A stretch of 64,000 nucleotides of DNA from positions 6,696,001-6,760,000 of the forward strand of contig NZ_JAZIFX010000001.1 of assembly GCF_036634175.1 (NCBI RefSeq). Direction: 5' to 3'. Shown here piece by piece: positions 39,429 through 47,100 of the stretch. Each line of letters opens with the position of its first letter. Position 1 is the stretch's first letter. The notes below the pieces were generated by a model. That model ran no database searches. It was not told the DNA's origin and worked only from the letters and a program-made list of their open reading frames with translations. Both the position numbers and the translations under genes were made by a program. This DNA comes from Streptomyces sp. P9-A2. Its GTDB lineage: Bacteria; Actinomycetota; Actinomycetes; Streptomycetales; Streptomycetaceae.

Positions 39429-40151
39429 AACCGGCATCGGCACCCGTGCCGCGTCGTAGCGCTCCAGCAGCACCCGCGCCACCTCCGGCGCCGGGCCGAG
39501 GACGTCCGCCAGGACGTCCGCCTCCGCCGCGCCCCGTGCGATGCGGTCCGGGAGGAAGCCCGGGGCCAGCACGTACGGGGCCACGGCGACGCGCTCGCAG
39601 CCGAGAGCGAGCAGTTCGCGCACCGCGTCCTCGGTGCGGGGCAGGGAGGCGGAGGCGAACGCAGGCCGCACGGCGCACCAACCGGTGTGCCGCCACTCCC
39701 GCGCGATTGCTGCGATCACTGCGATCGCCTCCGGGTCGGTGGACCCCGCCGAGGCCAGGACGACCCCGGTCGAGGACTTGTCGGCGGGCGTGAGGCCCGC
39801 CTCGTACAGCCGTCGCTCCAGCGCGGCGAGGAGCAGCGGCGACGGGCCCAGAACGTCCGCCCGGCGGATGCGCAGCCGCGGATCCGCGTCCGCGAGGACC
39901 GCCGGAATGTCCGCCTTGGCGTGGAAGGCGCGGGTCAGCAGCAGCGGGAGCGCCACCACGTCCCGCACGCCCTCGGCCGCGAGGGAGTCCAGCACCCCCG
40001 GCACGGAGGGGACGTCGAAGTCGAGGAAGCCGGTCTCCACCCGCAGCTCCGGCCGCAGCGACCGCACCCGCTCCACCAGGGCGTGCACGGTCGCCGCGTG
40101 CCGCAGGTCACGGCTGCCGTGGGCGATGACGAGAAGAACCGGACGGTGCAT
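39414..40151 (-). CDS. Sirohydrochlorin chelatase family protein (CbiX/SirB-like)
   Basis: This 245-residue protein has two CbiX-like halves. The first begins MHRPVLLVIAHGSRDLRHAA with the conserved metal-binding His, followed by ALPLLLTRAFHAKADIP. The second has VVLASAGSTDPEAIAVI and VAVAPYVLAPGFLPDRI. It inserts iron (or cobalt) into sirohydrochlorin. Its position at the end of the sulfur assimilation block fits supply of siroheme to sulfite reductase. It starts 7 bases after ssuC. Confidence 0.88.
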   Translation of the reverse strand: MHRPVLLVIAHGSRDLRHAATVHALVERVRSLRPELRVETGFLDFDVPSVPGVLDSLAAEGVRDVVALPLLLTRAFHAKADIPAVLADADPRLRIRRADVLGPSPLLLAALERRLYEAGLTPADKSSTGVVLASAGSTDPEAIAVIAAIAREWRHTGWCAVRPAFASASLPRTEDAVRELLALGCERVAVAPYVLAPGFLPDRIARGAAEADVLADVLGPAPEVARVLLERYDAARVPMPVAVGA

Positions 40152-40158
40152 GATCGGA

Positions 40159-41067
40159 TCAGTCCTTCACCAGCAGGCCGCGGCTGCGCAGCACCCACCG
40201 CTCCAGCGGACTGAAGATCAGCAGGTCGATGGCGATACCGACGGTCAGAATCAGCAGGATGGCCTCGAACACCATGGCCATGTCGCTCGCGTTGCGCCCG
40301 TTCTCCAGCAGCTGCCCGAGACCGATGCCGAGGTCGGGGAACGAGGCGATGATCTCCGCGGCCATCAGGGAGCGCCAGGAGAACGCCCAGCCCTGCTTCA
40401 GCCCCGCCACATAGCCGGGCAGCGCGGCCGGCAGCACGATGTGCCAGGTGCCCTTCAGCCCCGTCGCGCCCAGGGTGCGGCCGGCCCGAAGGAACAGCGG
40501 TGGCACCTGACTGACGCCGGAGACCAGGCCGTTGGCGATCGAGGGGACCGCGCCGAGCAGGATCACCGCGTACATCATCTGGTTGTTCAGGCCCAGCCAG
40601 ATCACGGCCGGCGGCACCCACGCCACCGACGGCAGGGACTGCAGCCCGGACAGGATCGGGCCGATCGCCGCGCGCACGAACCGCACCCGCGCCACCAGCA
40701 GCCCCAGCGGCGTACCGATCAGCAGCGCGAAGAAGAAGCCGAGCAGACCGCGCGAGACGCTGGTCCAGATGTAGCCGAGCAGCTCGCCCTCGAGCCACGC
40801 GTCCCGCAGGACGCTCCACACGGCGCCCGGGGAGGGCAGCTTGGTCGGATCGTCGACGATCCTGAAGGAGACCAGCGCCTGCCACACGGCCAGCACCAGG
40901 GCGACGGCGAGGACGGGCGGCAGGATCTTCTGGACGAAGGTCTGGCGCCACGGCCTGCGGGCCTGCTGCCTCGTCTCCAACGCGTCGAGCCCCGCCTCGA
41001 GACCGGCGAGGTCGTTCGCGTCCGTCCCGCCCTTCGCGTCCTTCGCGGTCGTGTCAGTGCTGGCCAT
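40159..41067 (-). CDS. ssuC: Sulfonate/nitrate-type ABC transporter permease (SsuC-like)
   Basis: This 302-residue permease starts at ATG 41067, overlapping ssuB by 14 bases. A soluble basic N-terminus precedes about six helices, including ILPPVLAVALVLAVWQALVS and LLGFFFALLIGTPLGLLVA. The coupling loop is AGRTLGATGLKGTWHIVLPA. SWRSLMAAEIIASFPDLGIG and ILLILTVGIAIDLLIF fit the SsuC/TauC/NrtB family. It is expected to import alkanesulfonates given its sulfur neighbours. Confidence 0.9.
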   Translation of the reverse strand: MASTDTTAKDAKGGTDANDLAGLEAGLDALETRQQARRPWRQTFVQKILPPVLAVALVLAVWQALVSFRIVDDPTKLPSPGAVWSVLRDAWLEGELLGYIWTSVSRGLLGFFFALLIGTPLGLLVARVRFVRAAIGPILSGLQSLPSVAWVPPAVIWLGLNNQMMYAVILLGAVPSIANGLVSGVSQVPPLFLRAGRTLGATGLKGTWHIVLPAALPGYVAGLKQGWAFSWRSLMAAEIIASFPDLGIGLGQLLENGRNASDMAMVFEAILLILTVGIAIDLLIFSPLERWVLRSRGLLVKD

Positions 41068-41842
41068 GTCGGCGGATCTCCCCACGGAGTTCTTCGGTGA
41101 TCTCGACGGACAGTTCCGCGACCGCGGTGTCCTCGATACGGCGCGGGTGCTCGATGTCCACCGTCCACTCGCGGGCTATCCGGCCCGGCCTCGACGACAG
41201 CAGCACCACCCGCTGTGCGAGCCGGACGGCCTCGCGCACGTTGTGCGTGACGAACAGGACGGACAGCTGCGTCTCGCGCCAGATCCGGGTCAGTTCGTCG
41301 TGCAGCACGTCCCGGGTGATGGCGTCCAGCGCCGCGAACGGCTCGTCCATCAGCAGCAGCCTGCTCTCCTGGGCGAGCGCGCGGGCCAGCGCGACCCGCT
41401 GGCGCATACCGCCGGACAGCTCGTGCACCCGCTTGCCGTGGGCGCCCCCCAGCCGGACCAGCTCCAGCAGTTCCACGGCCCGGCCGCGCCGTTCGGCCTT
41501 CGGCACCCCCCGCAGCTTCAGGGCGAGTTCGATGTTCTTGCCCGCAGTCAGCCACGGGAACAGCGCGTGCTCCTGGAACATCAGCGCCGGGCGGCCGTCC
41601 GTGCTGATCGCGCCGGCGCTGGGCGCGTCGAGGCCCGCGACCAGGTTGAGCAGCGTGGACTTGCCGCAGCCCGAGGCACCCAGCAGGGTGACGAACTCGC
41701 CGGGTGCGACATCGAGCGTGATGTCGTCCAGTACGAGTTGCTGCCCGGCCGGGCCCGCGAACGACTTCGAGACATGCTCGATCCGGGCGGCGTGAGTGGC
41801 CGTCTCGGTGCCGTCGGCGGCCTTGGCGAGGGTCGTGGCCAT
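41054..41842 (-). CDS. ssuB: Sulfonate-type ABC transporter ATPase (SsuB-like)
   Basis: This 262-residue ATPase has ATG 41842, chosen because AGGAGG lies 8 bases before it (a GTG at 41851 overlaps that site). Walker A GASGCGKSTL, signature HELSGGMRQRVALARALA, Walker B LLLMDEPFAALD and the H-loop VLFVTHNVREAV are present. The loop PALMFQEHALFPWLTAGKNI is typical of SsuB/TauB. It sits between ssuA and ssuC. Confidence 0.92.
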   Translation of the reverse strand: MATTLAKAADGTETATHAARIEHVSKSFAGPAGQQLVLDDITLDVAPGEFVTLLGASGCGKSTLLNLVAGLDAPSAGAISTDGRPALMFQEHALFPWLTAGKNIELALKLRGVPKAERRGRAVELLELVRLGGAHGKRVHELSGGMRQRVALARALAQESRLLLMDEPFAALDAITRDVLHDELTRIWRETQLSVLFVTHNVREAVRLAQRVVLLSSRPGRIAREWTVDIEHPRRIEDTAVAELSVEITEELRGEIRRHGQH

Positions 41843-41881
41843 GGTCGTCACCTCCTGGGATATTTCATTGGGGTTCCGGGA

Positions 41882-42988
41882 TCAGTTGGCGCCGAGACCG
41901 GCGTCGTCGACGGCGGGTGCGCCCTCGGCCGCGAGGACCTTGTTGAGGGGCTCGAGGTCGTAGATGCCGTTCAGGTCGGGCCGCTCGAGCAGGCCCGCGT
42001 TCACGGCGTGCTCCGCCTGGGCGTGGAGGGTGGCGGCCAGCGGGTCGTCGGTGAACCGGATCGACTTCCACGCCGGGTCCAGTACGCCGGCGGGCAGTGC
42101 CTTGCCGGAGTCGGCCGCCAGCTGCTCGTTGGCGGCGGCCTTCGCCTCGTCCGGGTGTTCGTTGATCCACCGGTTGGTGGAGACCGACGCCTCGAGGACC
42201 GCCTCGACGGCCTTCGGATGCTTCTCCAGGAACTCCTGGCGCACGACGAGGTTCGTGATGACGAACCGCTCGTCCGGCCAGAGGGAGGCCTCGTCCAGCA
42301 GGACCTTGCCGCCCTCGGCGACCAGCTTCGACGCGGTGGGCTCCGGCACCCACGCGCCGTCGACCGAACCGGCCGCGAAGGCGTCCGGGGTGACCTTGTT
42401 GTCGCTGCGGACGACCGTGACGTCGCCCTGGCCGCTCTGCGCGTCGACCGTCCAGCCCTGCTCGGCCGCCCAGTTGAGGAACGCCACGTCCTGCGTGTTG
42501 CCGAGCTGCGGTGTCGCGATCCGCTTGCCCTCGACGTCCGCCAGGGACTTCACCCGGTCCGGGTTCACCACCAGCTTCACCCCGCCGGACGCCGAACCGC
42601 CGATGATCCGCAGGTTTCTGCCCCGCGACTTGGCCCAGCCGTTCACCGCCGGTGACGGTCCGATCCAGGCGATGTCGACGGAACCGGAGTTGAGCGCCTC
42701 GATCGCGGACGGCCCCGCGTTGAACACCGCGTACCGGGCCTCGGTCGCGCCGAGCTCCTTCTGGAAGAAGCCCTTCCGCTTGCCCACCAGCGCGGTCCCG
42801 TGGGTCAGATTGCCGAAGTGGCCGATCCTCACCGCGTCGAGACCGTCGGTCTTGCGCGCACCGGCCGCGATGTCGGCGCCGGTGCTCTCCTTGGCCCGGG
42901 AGCCGTAGCCGCACCCTGCCAGGGCGAGCAGGACCAGCACGGCCATCACGGCGAACGCGCGGTGCGGTGCGGCGGGGGTGGCAGGCAC
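41882..42988 (-). CDS. ssuA: Sulfonate-type ABC substrate-binding lipoprotein (SsuA-like)
   Basis: This 368-residue lipoprotein starts at GTG 42988 behind GAGAGGAA; the frame is open to 43087. The signal segment FAVMAVLVLLALAGC gives a lipobox LAGC. The SsuA/NrtA-type domain includes VRIGHFGNLTHGTALVGKRK, DIAWIGPSPAVNGW and DGAWVPEPTASKLV. The binding protein should bind sulfonates or taurine. A terminator-like hairpin lies upstream (43080-43108), so ssuABC may be transcribed separately from cysN. Confidence 0.9.
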   Translation of the reverse strand: MPATPAAPHRAFAVMAVLVLLALAGCGYGSRAKESTGADIAAGARKTDGLDAVRIGHFGNLTHGTALVGKRKGFFQKELGATEARYAVFNAGPSAIEALNSGSVDIAWIGPSPAVNGWAKSRGRNLRIIGGSASGGVKLVVNPDRVKSLADVEGKRIATPQLGNTQDVAFLNWAAEQGWTVDAQSGQGDVTVVRSDNKVTPDAFAAGSVDGAWVPEPTASKLVAEGGKVLLDEASLWPDERFVITNLVVRQEFLEKHPKAVEAVLEASVSTNRWINEHPDEAKAAANEQLAADSGKALPAGVLDPAWKSIRFTDDPLAATLHAQAEHAVNAGLLERPDLNGIYDLEPLNKVLAAEGAPAVDDAGLGAN

Positions 42989-43079
42989 GGGAGGTGTTCC
43001 TCTCGGGGGCCCGGCGGTCACGTACTCAGCTGGTCGTGGCCGGGGAATCGACGGGTTTTCGGCGGTGGTGGCGAGGGAG

Positions 43080-43108
43080 GGGGACACGCGAACGGCGCGC
43101 GTGTCCCC
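43080..43108 (-). terminator. Hairpin between cysN and ssuA
   Basis: Perfect 11-bp arms GGGGACACGCG / CGCGTGTCCCC with loop AACGGCG, 144 bases after the cysN stop and 92 bases before ssuA. It could separate the cys and ssu transcripts or attenuate read-through. Confidence 0.6.
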
Positions 43109-43123
43109 GGGGCGCCGGGAGCG

Positions 43124-43249
43124 TCACGCACATCGCGCGACCCCGCCCTGCCCGCACCCCAGACGCCCGCCGCCGATCCGGCCGCCCTCCTTGGCGAAGG
43201 TGGCGAAGACGTCGGTCGGTGCGCGGTCCGGGGCGGGGGAGGGACGCAT
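43124..43249 (-). CDS. Small ORF after cysN, doubtful
   Basis: 41 codons from ATG 43249, two bases after the cysN stop: MRPSPAPDRAPTDVFATFAK, then EGGRIGGGRLGCGQGGVARC. The first half looks like real Streptomyces coding sequence, and it lies tightly behind cysN. No homologue is recognised and the Gly-rich second half may be chance. It is listed because it fills the cysN-terminator gap. Confidence 0.3.
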   Translation of the reverse strand: MRPSPAPDRAPTDVFATFAKEGGRIGGGRLGCGQGGVARCA

Positions 43250-43251
43250 CG

Positions 43252-44586
43252 TCAGAAGTCCCATCCGTCGTCCTCGGCCGCGTCCTTGACCGGGGCCGGC
43301 GCGGCGAAGGACTCGCCGGCCATGCCCGCGGTGAGCGTGGTGCCGTCGTTCGGGTCGATCAGGATGAACGAACCGGTGCGCCGCGAGTCCGCGTACGAGT
43401 CGGCCGGCAGCGGCTCGGCGGTACGGATCTTCACCCGGCCGATGTCGTTGGCGGCGAGCGTGCCGGGGTGCGGGTGCAGCGACAGGTCGTCCAGCGTCAG
43501 CCGGGCCGGGATGTCCTTCACGATCGCCTTGACCGTCCGGGTGCCGTGCTTGAGCAGCACCCGGTGGCCGACCGTCAGCGGCTGGTCGGCGACATGGCAG
43601 ACGGTGGCCTCGACGTCCTGGGTGGTGGCCGGGGCGTCCTTGCTCGGGACGAGCAGGTCGCCGCGGGAGATGTCGATGTCGTCCGCCAGCAGCAGCGTCA
43701 CCGACTGCGGCGTCCAGGCCGCCTCGACGGGCGTGCCCAGCAGGTCGATCCCGGTGATCGTCGTGGTCCGGCCGGACGGCAGCACGGTCACCTCGTCGCC
43801 CGTACGGAACGTGCCCGCGGCGATCTGACCGGCGTACCCCCGGTAGTCGGGGTGCTCGGCGCTCTGCGGCCGGATCACGTACTGCACCGGCAGCCGGGCG
43901 TGGCAGTGCGCCAGGTCGTGGCTGACCGGCACCGTCTCCAGGTGCTCCAGCACCGTCGGGCCGCCGTACCAGTCCATGTGCGCGGACGGCTCCACGACGT
44001 TGTCGCCGACGAGCGCCGAGATCGGGACCGCGGTGACCTCCGGGACGCCCAGCTCCGTCGCGTACGCCGTGAACTCCTCGGCGATCCGCGCGAACACGGC
44101 CTCCTCGTAGTCCACCAGGTCCATCTTGTTGACGGCGAGCACGACATGGGGCACGCGCAGCAGGGCGGCGATGGCCGCGTGGCGGCGGGTCTGCTCGACC
44201 ACACCGTTGCGGGCGTCGACGAGGATGACGGTCAGTTCCGCGGTGGAGGCGCCGGTGACCATGTTGCGGGTGTACTGCACATGGCCCGGCGTGTCGGCGA
44301 GGATGAACCGGCGCCGCGGTGTGGCGAAGTAGCGGTACGCCACGTCGATGGTGATGCCCTGTTCCCGCTCGGCCCGCAGCCCGTCGGTGAGCAGGGCGAG
44401 GTCGGGAGCCTCCTGGCCCCGGCTCGCCGACACCCGCTCCACGGCCTCCAGTTGGTCGGTGAGGACCGACTTGGAGTCGTGCAGCAGCCGGCCCACCAGG
44501 GTGGACTTGCCGTCGTCGACGGAACCGGCGGTGGCGAACCGCAGCAGGGTGGTCTCCGCGAGCGTCTCACTCGTGATCGTGCTCAT
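43252..44586 (-). CDS. cysN: Sulfate adenylyltransferase large subunit CysN
   Basis: This 444-residue GTPase subunit drives APS synthesis by CysD. P-loop AGSVDDGKST (21-29), DTPGHVQYTRNM, AVNKMDLVDYEEA and the beta-barrel region after about residue 230 (PVQYVIRPQ, YRGYAGQIAAGTF) are those of EF-Tu-like CysN. The C-terminal APS kinase fusion seen in some bacteria is absent, consistent with the separate cysC. It starts 2 bases after the cysD stop. Confidence 0.95.
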   Translation of the reverse strand: MSTITSETLAETTLLRFATAGSVDDGKSTLVGRLLHDSKSVLTDQLEAVERVSASRGQEAPDLALLTDGLRAEREQGITIDVAYRYFATPRRRFILADTPGHVQYTRNMVTGASTAELTVILVDARNGVVEQTRRHAAIAALLRVPHVVLAVNKMDLVDYEEAVFARIAEEFTAYATELGVPEVTAVPISALVGDNVVEPSAHMDWYGGPTVLEHLETVPVSHDLAHCHARLPVQYVIRPQSAEHPDYRGYAGQIAAGTFRTGDEVTVLPSGRTTTITGIDLLGTPVEAAWTPQSVTLLLADDIDISRGDLLVPSKDAPATTQDVEATVCHVADQPLTVGHRVLLKHGTRTVKAIVKDIPARLTLDDLSLHPHPGTLAANDIGRVKIRTAEPLPADSYADSRRTGSFILIDPNDGTTLTAGMAGESFAAPAPVKDAAEDDGWDF

Positions 44587-44588
44587 GT

Positions 44589-45542
44589 CTAGAAGTACCC
44601 CTCGCGCTTGCGGTCTTCCATCGCGGCCTCGGAGAGCTTGTCGTCGGCGCGGGTGGCCCCGCGCTCGGTGAGGCGCGAGGCGGCGATCTCGGTGATGACC
44701 TTCTCGATGGTGTCGGCCCCGGAGTCGACCGCGCCGGTGCAGGACATGTCGCCCACCGTCCGGTAGCGCACGAGCCGCTTCTCGACGCTCTCGCCGTCCT
44801 TGGGGCCGCCCCAGTCGCCGGCGGTCAGCCACATGCCGCCCCGCTGGAACACCTCGCGGTGGTGGGCGTAGTAGATCTCCGGCAGCTCGATGTTCTCGCG
44901 GGCGATGTACTGCCACACGTCCAGCTCGGTCCAGTTGGACAGCGGGAAGACCCGGACGTGCTCACCGGGCGCGTGCCGGCCGTTGTAGAGGTTCCACAGC
45001 TCGGGCCGCTGGCGGCGGGGGTTCCACTGGGAGAACTCGTCGCGCAGCGAGAACACCCGCTCCTTGGCGCGGGCCTTCTCCTCGTCGCGGCGGCCGCCGC
45101 CGAACACGGCGTCGAACTTCTCGGCGGCGATCTTCTCGGTGAGCGGCACCGTCTGCAGCGGATTGCGGGTGCCGTCGGGGCGCTCGCGCAGCACCCCGCG
45201 GTCGATGTAGTCCTGCACCGAGGCGACGTGCAGCCGCAGCCCGTGCCGGGCGACCGCGCGGTCGCGGTAGTCGAGGACCTCGGGGAAGTTGTGCCCGGTG
45301 TCGACGTGCAGCAGCGAGAACGGCACCGGCGCCGGCGCGAAGGCCTTCAGCGCCAGGTGCAGCATCAGGATGGAGTCCTTGCCGCCGGAGAACAGGATCA
45401 CCGGGTTCTCGAACTCGCCCGCGACCTCGCGGAAGATGTGCACCGCCTCCGACTCGAGGGCGTCGAGGTGGGAGAGGGCGTACGGGCTGTCGGCGCTGCC
45501 GGTGCCCTCGTCGCCGGTCGCGACCGTGGCCACGGTGGTCAT
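44589..45542 (-). CDS. cysD: Sulfate adenylyltransferase small subunit CysD
   Basis: This 317-residue ATP-pyrophosphatase-fold enzyme forms APS from ATP and sulfate with CysN. PP-loop SGGKDS is at 52-57, followed by LLHVDTGHNFPEVLDYRD, AVFGGGRRDEEKARAKER and FSLRDEFSQWNPRRQRPE. It overlaps cysC by 4 bases (ATGA). The C-terminus AAMEDRKREGYF is normal. Confidence 0.96.
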   Translation of the reverse strand: MTTVATVATGDEGTGSADSPYALSHLDALESEAVHIFREVAGEFENPVILFSGGKDSILMLHLALKAFAPAPVPFSLLHVDTGHNFPEVLDYRDRAVARHGLRLHVASVQDYIDRGVLRERPDGTRNPLQTVPLTEKIAAEKFDAVFGGGRRDEEKARAKERVFSLRDEFSQWNPRRQRPELWNLYNGRHAPGEHVRVFPLSNWTELDVWQYIARENIELPEIYYAHHREVFQRGGMWLTAGDWGGPKDGESVEKRLVRYRTVGDMSCTGAVDSGADTIEKVITEIAASRLTERGATRADDKLSEAAMEDRKREGYF

Positions 45543-46075
45543 GCCAGTCCCCTTTCGCTCAGCAGGGCGTGCACCGCTGCGGCGGATTCCTGGACGGTCC
45601 GGTGCTGCGCCTCGATGCGCAGATCGGGAGAGACGGGAGCCTCGTACGGGTCGTCCACGCCGGTCAGCCCGGTGAGTTCGCCCGCGGCCTGCTTGGCGTA
45701 CAGCCCCTTCACATCGCGTACGGAGCACACCTCGACCGGGGTCGCCACATGCACCTCGACGTACGGCGTGCCGTTCGCCCCGTGCCGCCCCCGGACCGCC
45801 TCCCGGCTGTCCGCGTACGGCGCGATGACCGGGACGAGCGCGGTGACGCCGTTGCGGGCGAGCAGTTCGGCGACGAATCCGATGCGCTGCACATTGGTGT
45901 GCCGGTCCTCGCGGCTGAAGCCGAGGCCCGCGGAGAGGAACTCGCGGATCTCGTCGCCGTCGAGCAGCTCGACCCGGCGGCCCCGTTCGCGCAGCCGGCC
46001 GGCCAGTTCGTGGGCGATGGTGGTCTTGCCGGCGCTCGGCAGACCCGTGAGCCAGACGGTGGCTCCGGTCGTCAC
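45539..46075 (-). CDS. cysC: Adenylylsulfate kinase CysC
   Basis: This 178-residue APS kinase starts at GTG 46075 (VTTGATVWLTGLPSAGKTTI), which has CAGGAG 6 bases before it. A longer frame reaches ATG 46165 at the cysH stop, but its extra 30 Pro/Thr-rich residues have no ribosome site. Motifs are the P-loop GLPSAGKTT, DGDEIREFLSAGLGFSREDR and VHVATPVEVCSVRDVKGLYA. It makes PAPS, and its presence beside an iron-sulfur CysH is notable. Confidence 0.92.
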   Translation of the reverse strand: MTTGATVWLTGLPSAGKTTIAHELAGRLRERGRRVELLDGDEIREFLSAGLGFSREDRHTNVQRIGFVAELLARNGVTALVPVIAPYADSREAVRGRHGANGTPYVEVHVATPVEVCSVRDVKGLYAKQAAGELTGLTGVDDPYEAPVSPDLRIEAQHRTVQESAAAVHALLSERGLA

Positions 46076-46166
46076 GTCGGTCTCCTGGTTCGTAGTGGGC
46101 GTGGGAGGCGCCGAGGGCGCGGGGGGCCCGATGAGGGGCCGGGTGGGCGTGGGGGGCTCGGTCATG

Positions 46167-46877
46167 TCAGCCGTGCAGTCCGCACTCGGTCTTGCCACGG
46201 CCCGCCCAGCGGCCGGCACGGGCGTCCTCGCCCTCCAGCACGCGGCGGGTGCAGGGGGCGCAGCCCACCGACGCGTACCCGTCCGTCAGCAGCGGGTTGG
46301 TGAGCACACCGTGTTCGGCGACGTAGGCGTCCACGTCGTCCTGGGTCCAGCGGGCGATGGGGGAGACCTTCACCTTCCGCCGCTTCTCGTCCCAGCCGAC
46401 GACCGGGGTGTCCGCCCGGGTCGGGGACTCCTCGCGGCGCAGCCCGGTCGCCCAGGCCACGTACCCCCGCAGACCCTCCTCCAGCGGCCGCACCTTGCGC
46501 AGCTTGCAGCACAGGTCGGGGTCGCGGTCGTGCAGCCTCGGCCCGTACTCGGCGTCCTGCTCGGCGACGGTCTGCCGCGGGGTGAGCGTGATGACGTTGA
46601 CGTCCATCACGGCCTCCACCGCGTCCCGGGTGCCGATGGTCTCCTCGAAGTGGTAGCCGGTGTCGAGGAACACCACGTCGACGCCGGGCCGGGCGCGGGA
46701 GGCGAGATGGGCGACCACCGCGTCCTCCATGGAGGAGGTCACGCAGAAGCGCCCGCCGAAGGTGTCGGCGGCCCACCGGAGGATCTCCGGTGCGGAGGCG
46801 TCCTCCAGGTCGCGGCCCGCCTGCTCGGCCAGCGCCCTCAACTCGTCGGTGGTGCGCTCTTCCTGAACCGCCGTCAT
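46167..46877 (-). CDS. cysH: Phosphoadenylyl/adenylyl-sulfate reductase CysH, iron-sulfur type
   Basis: This 236-residue reductase starts at ATG 46877, overlapping the zinc-ribbon gene stop (ATGA). It has CVTSSMEDAVVAHLA, FLDTGYHFEETIGTRD, the paired Cys in DPDLCCKLRKV (123-124), GCAPCTR (Cys 206 and 209), and the catalytic C-terminal ECGLHG. The CC/CxxC set ligates a [4Fe-4S] cluster and marks the APS-reducing subtype rather than the cluster-free PAPS type. It produces sulfite for the upstream reductase gene product. Confidence 0.94.
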   Translation of the reverse strand: MTAVQEERTTDELRALAEQAGRDLEDASAPEILRWAADTFGGRFCVTSSMEDAVVAHLASRARPGVDVVFLDTGYHFEETIGTRDAVEAVMDVNVITLTPRQTVAEQDAEYGPRLHDRDPDLCCKLRKVRPLEEGLRGYVAWATGLRREESPTRADTPVVGWDEKRRKVKVSPIARWTQDDVDAYVAEHGVLTNPLLTDGYASVGCAPCTRRVLEGEDARAGRWAGRGKTECGLHG

Positions 46878-47065
46878 ATCCGGTCCCCTCCTGTGTCCGG
46901 TCCCGTTTCCGGCCGGTCGAGCCCTTGGGCGAGCAGCCCGAGGAACTTCAGCCGAAAAGCCCGGTTGCACGCCCCGCACTCCCAGGCGCCGTGCCCTTCC
47001 TCGCTGGGACGAAGGTCCTCGTCACCGCAGTACGGGCAGTGGAACGGCGCGGCCCGCTCGCTCAC
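46874..47065 (-). CDS. Small zinc-ribbon protein of the sulfur operon
   Basis: 63 residues from GTG 47065 (MSERAAPFHCPYCGDEDLRP). It has two CxxC pairs, HCPYCG and WECGACNRAF, a zinc ribbon. It lies between the sulfite reductase gene and cysH, with an ATGA overlap to cysH and a GTGA junction upstream. Its constant position suggests a role in electron transfer or assembly for sulfite reduction, but none is proven. Confidence 0.85.
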   Translation of the reverse strand: MSERAAPFHCPYCGDEDLRPSEEGHGAWECGACNRAFRLKFLGLLAQGLDRPETGPDTGGDRI

Positions 47066-47100
47066 GACAGGGCCTCCCGGATCGTCTCCGCCCGGCTCAC
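47062..47100 (-). other. 12-residue mini-ORF created by a 35-bp duplication
   Basis: GTG 47100 overlaps the sulfite reductase TGA, encodes MSRAETIREALS, and its own TGA overlaps the GTG of the zinc-ribbon gene. The 17-base word GCTCACGACAGGGCCTC occurs at 47060-47076 and 47095-47111, exactly 35 bases apart. The peptide ends in the same EALS as the sulfite reductase. It probably arose by tandem duplication of the stop/start junction. Confidence 0.6.
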
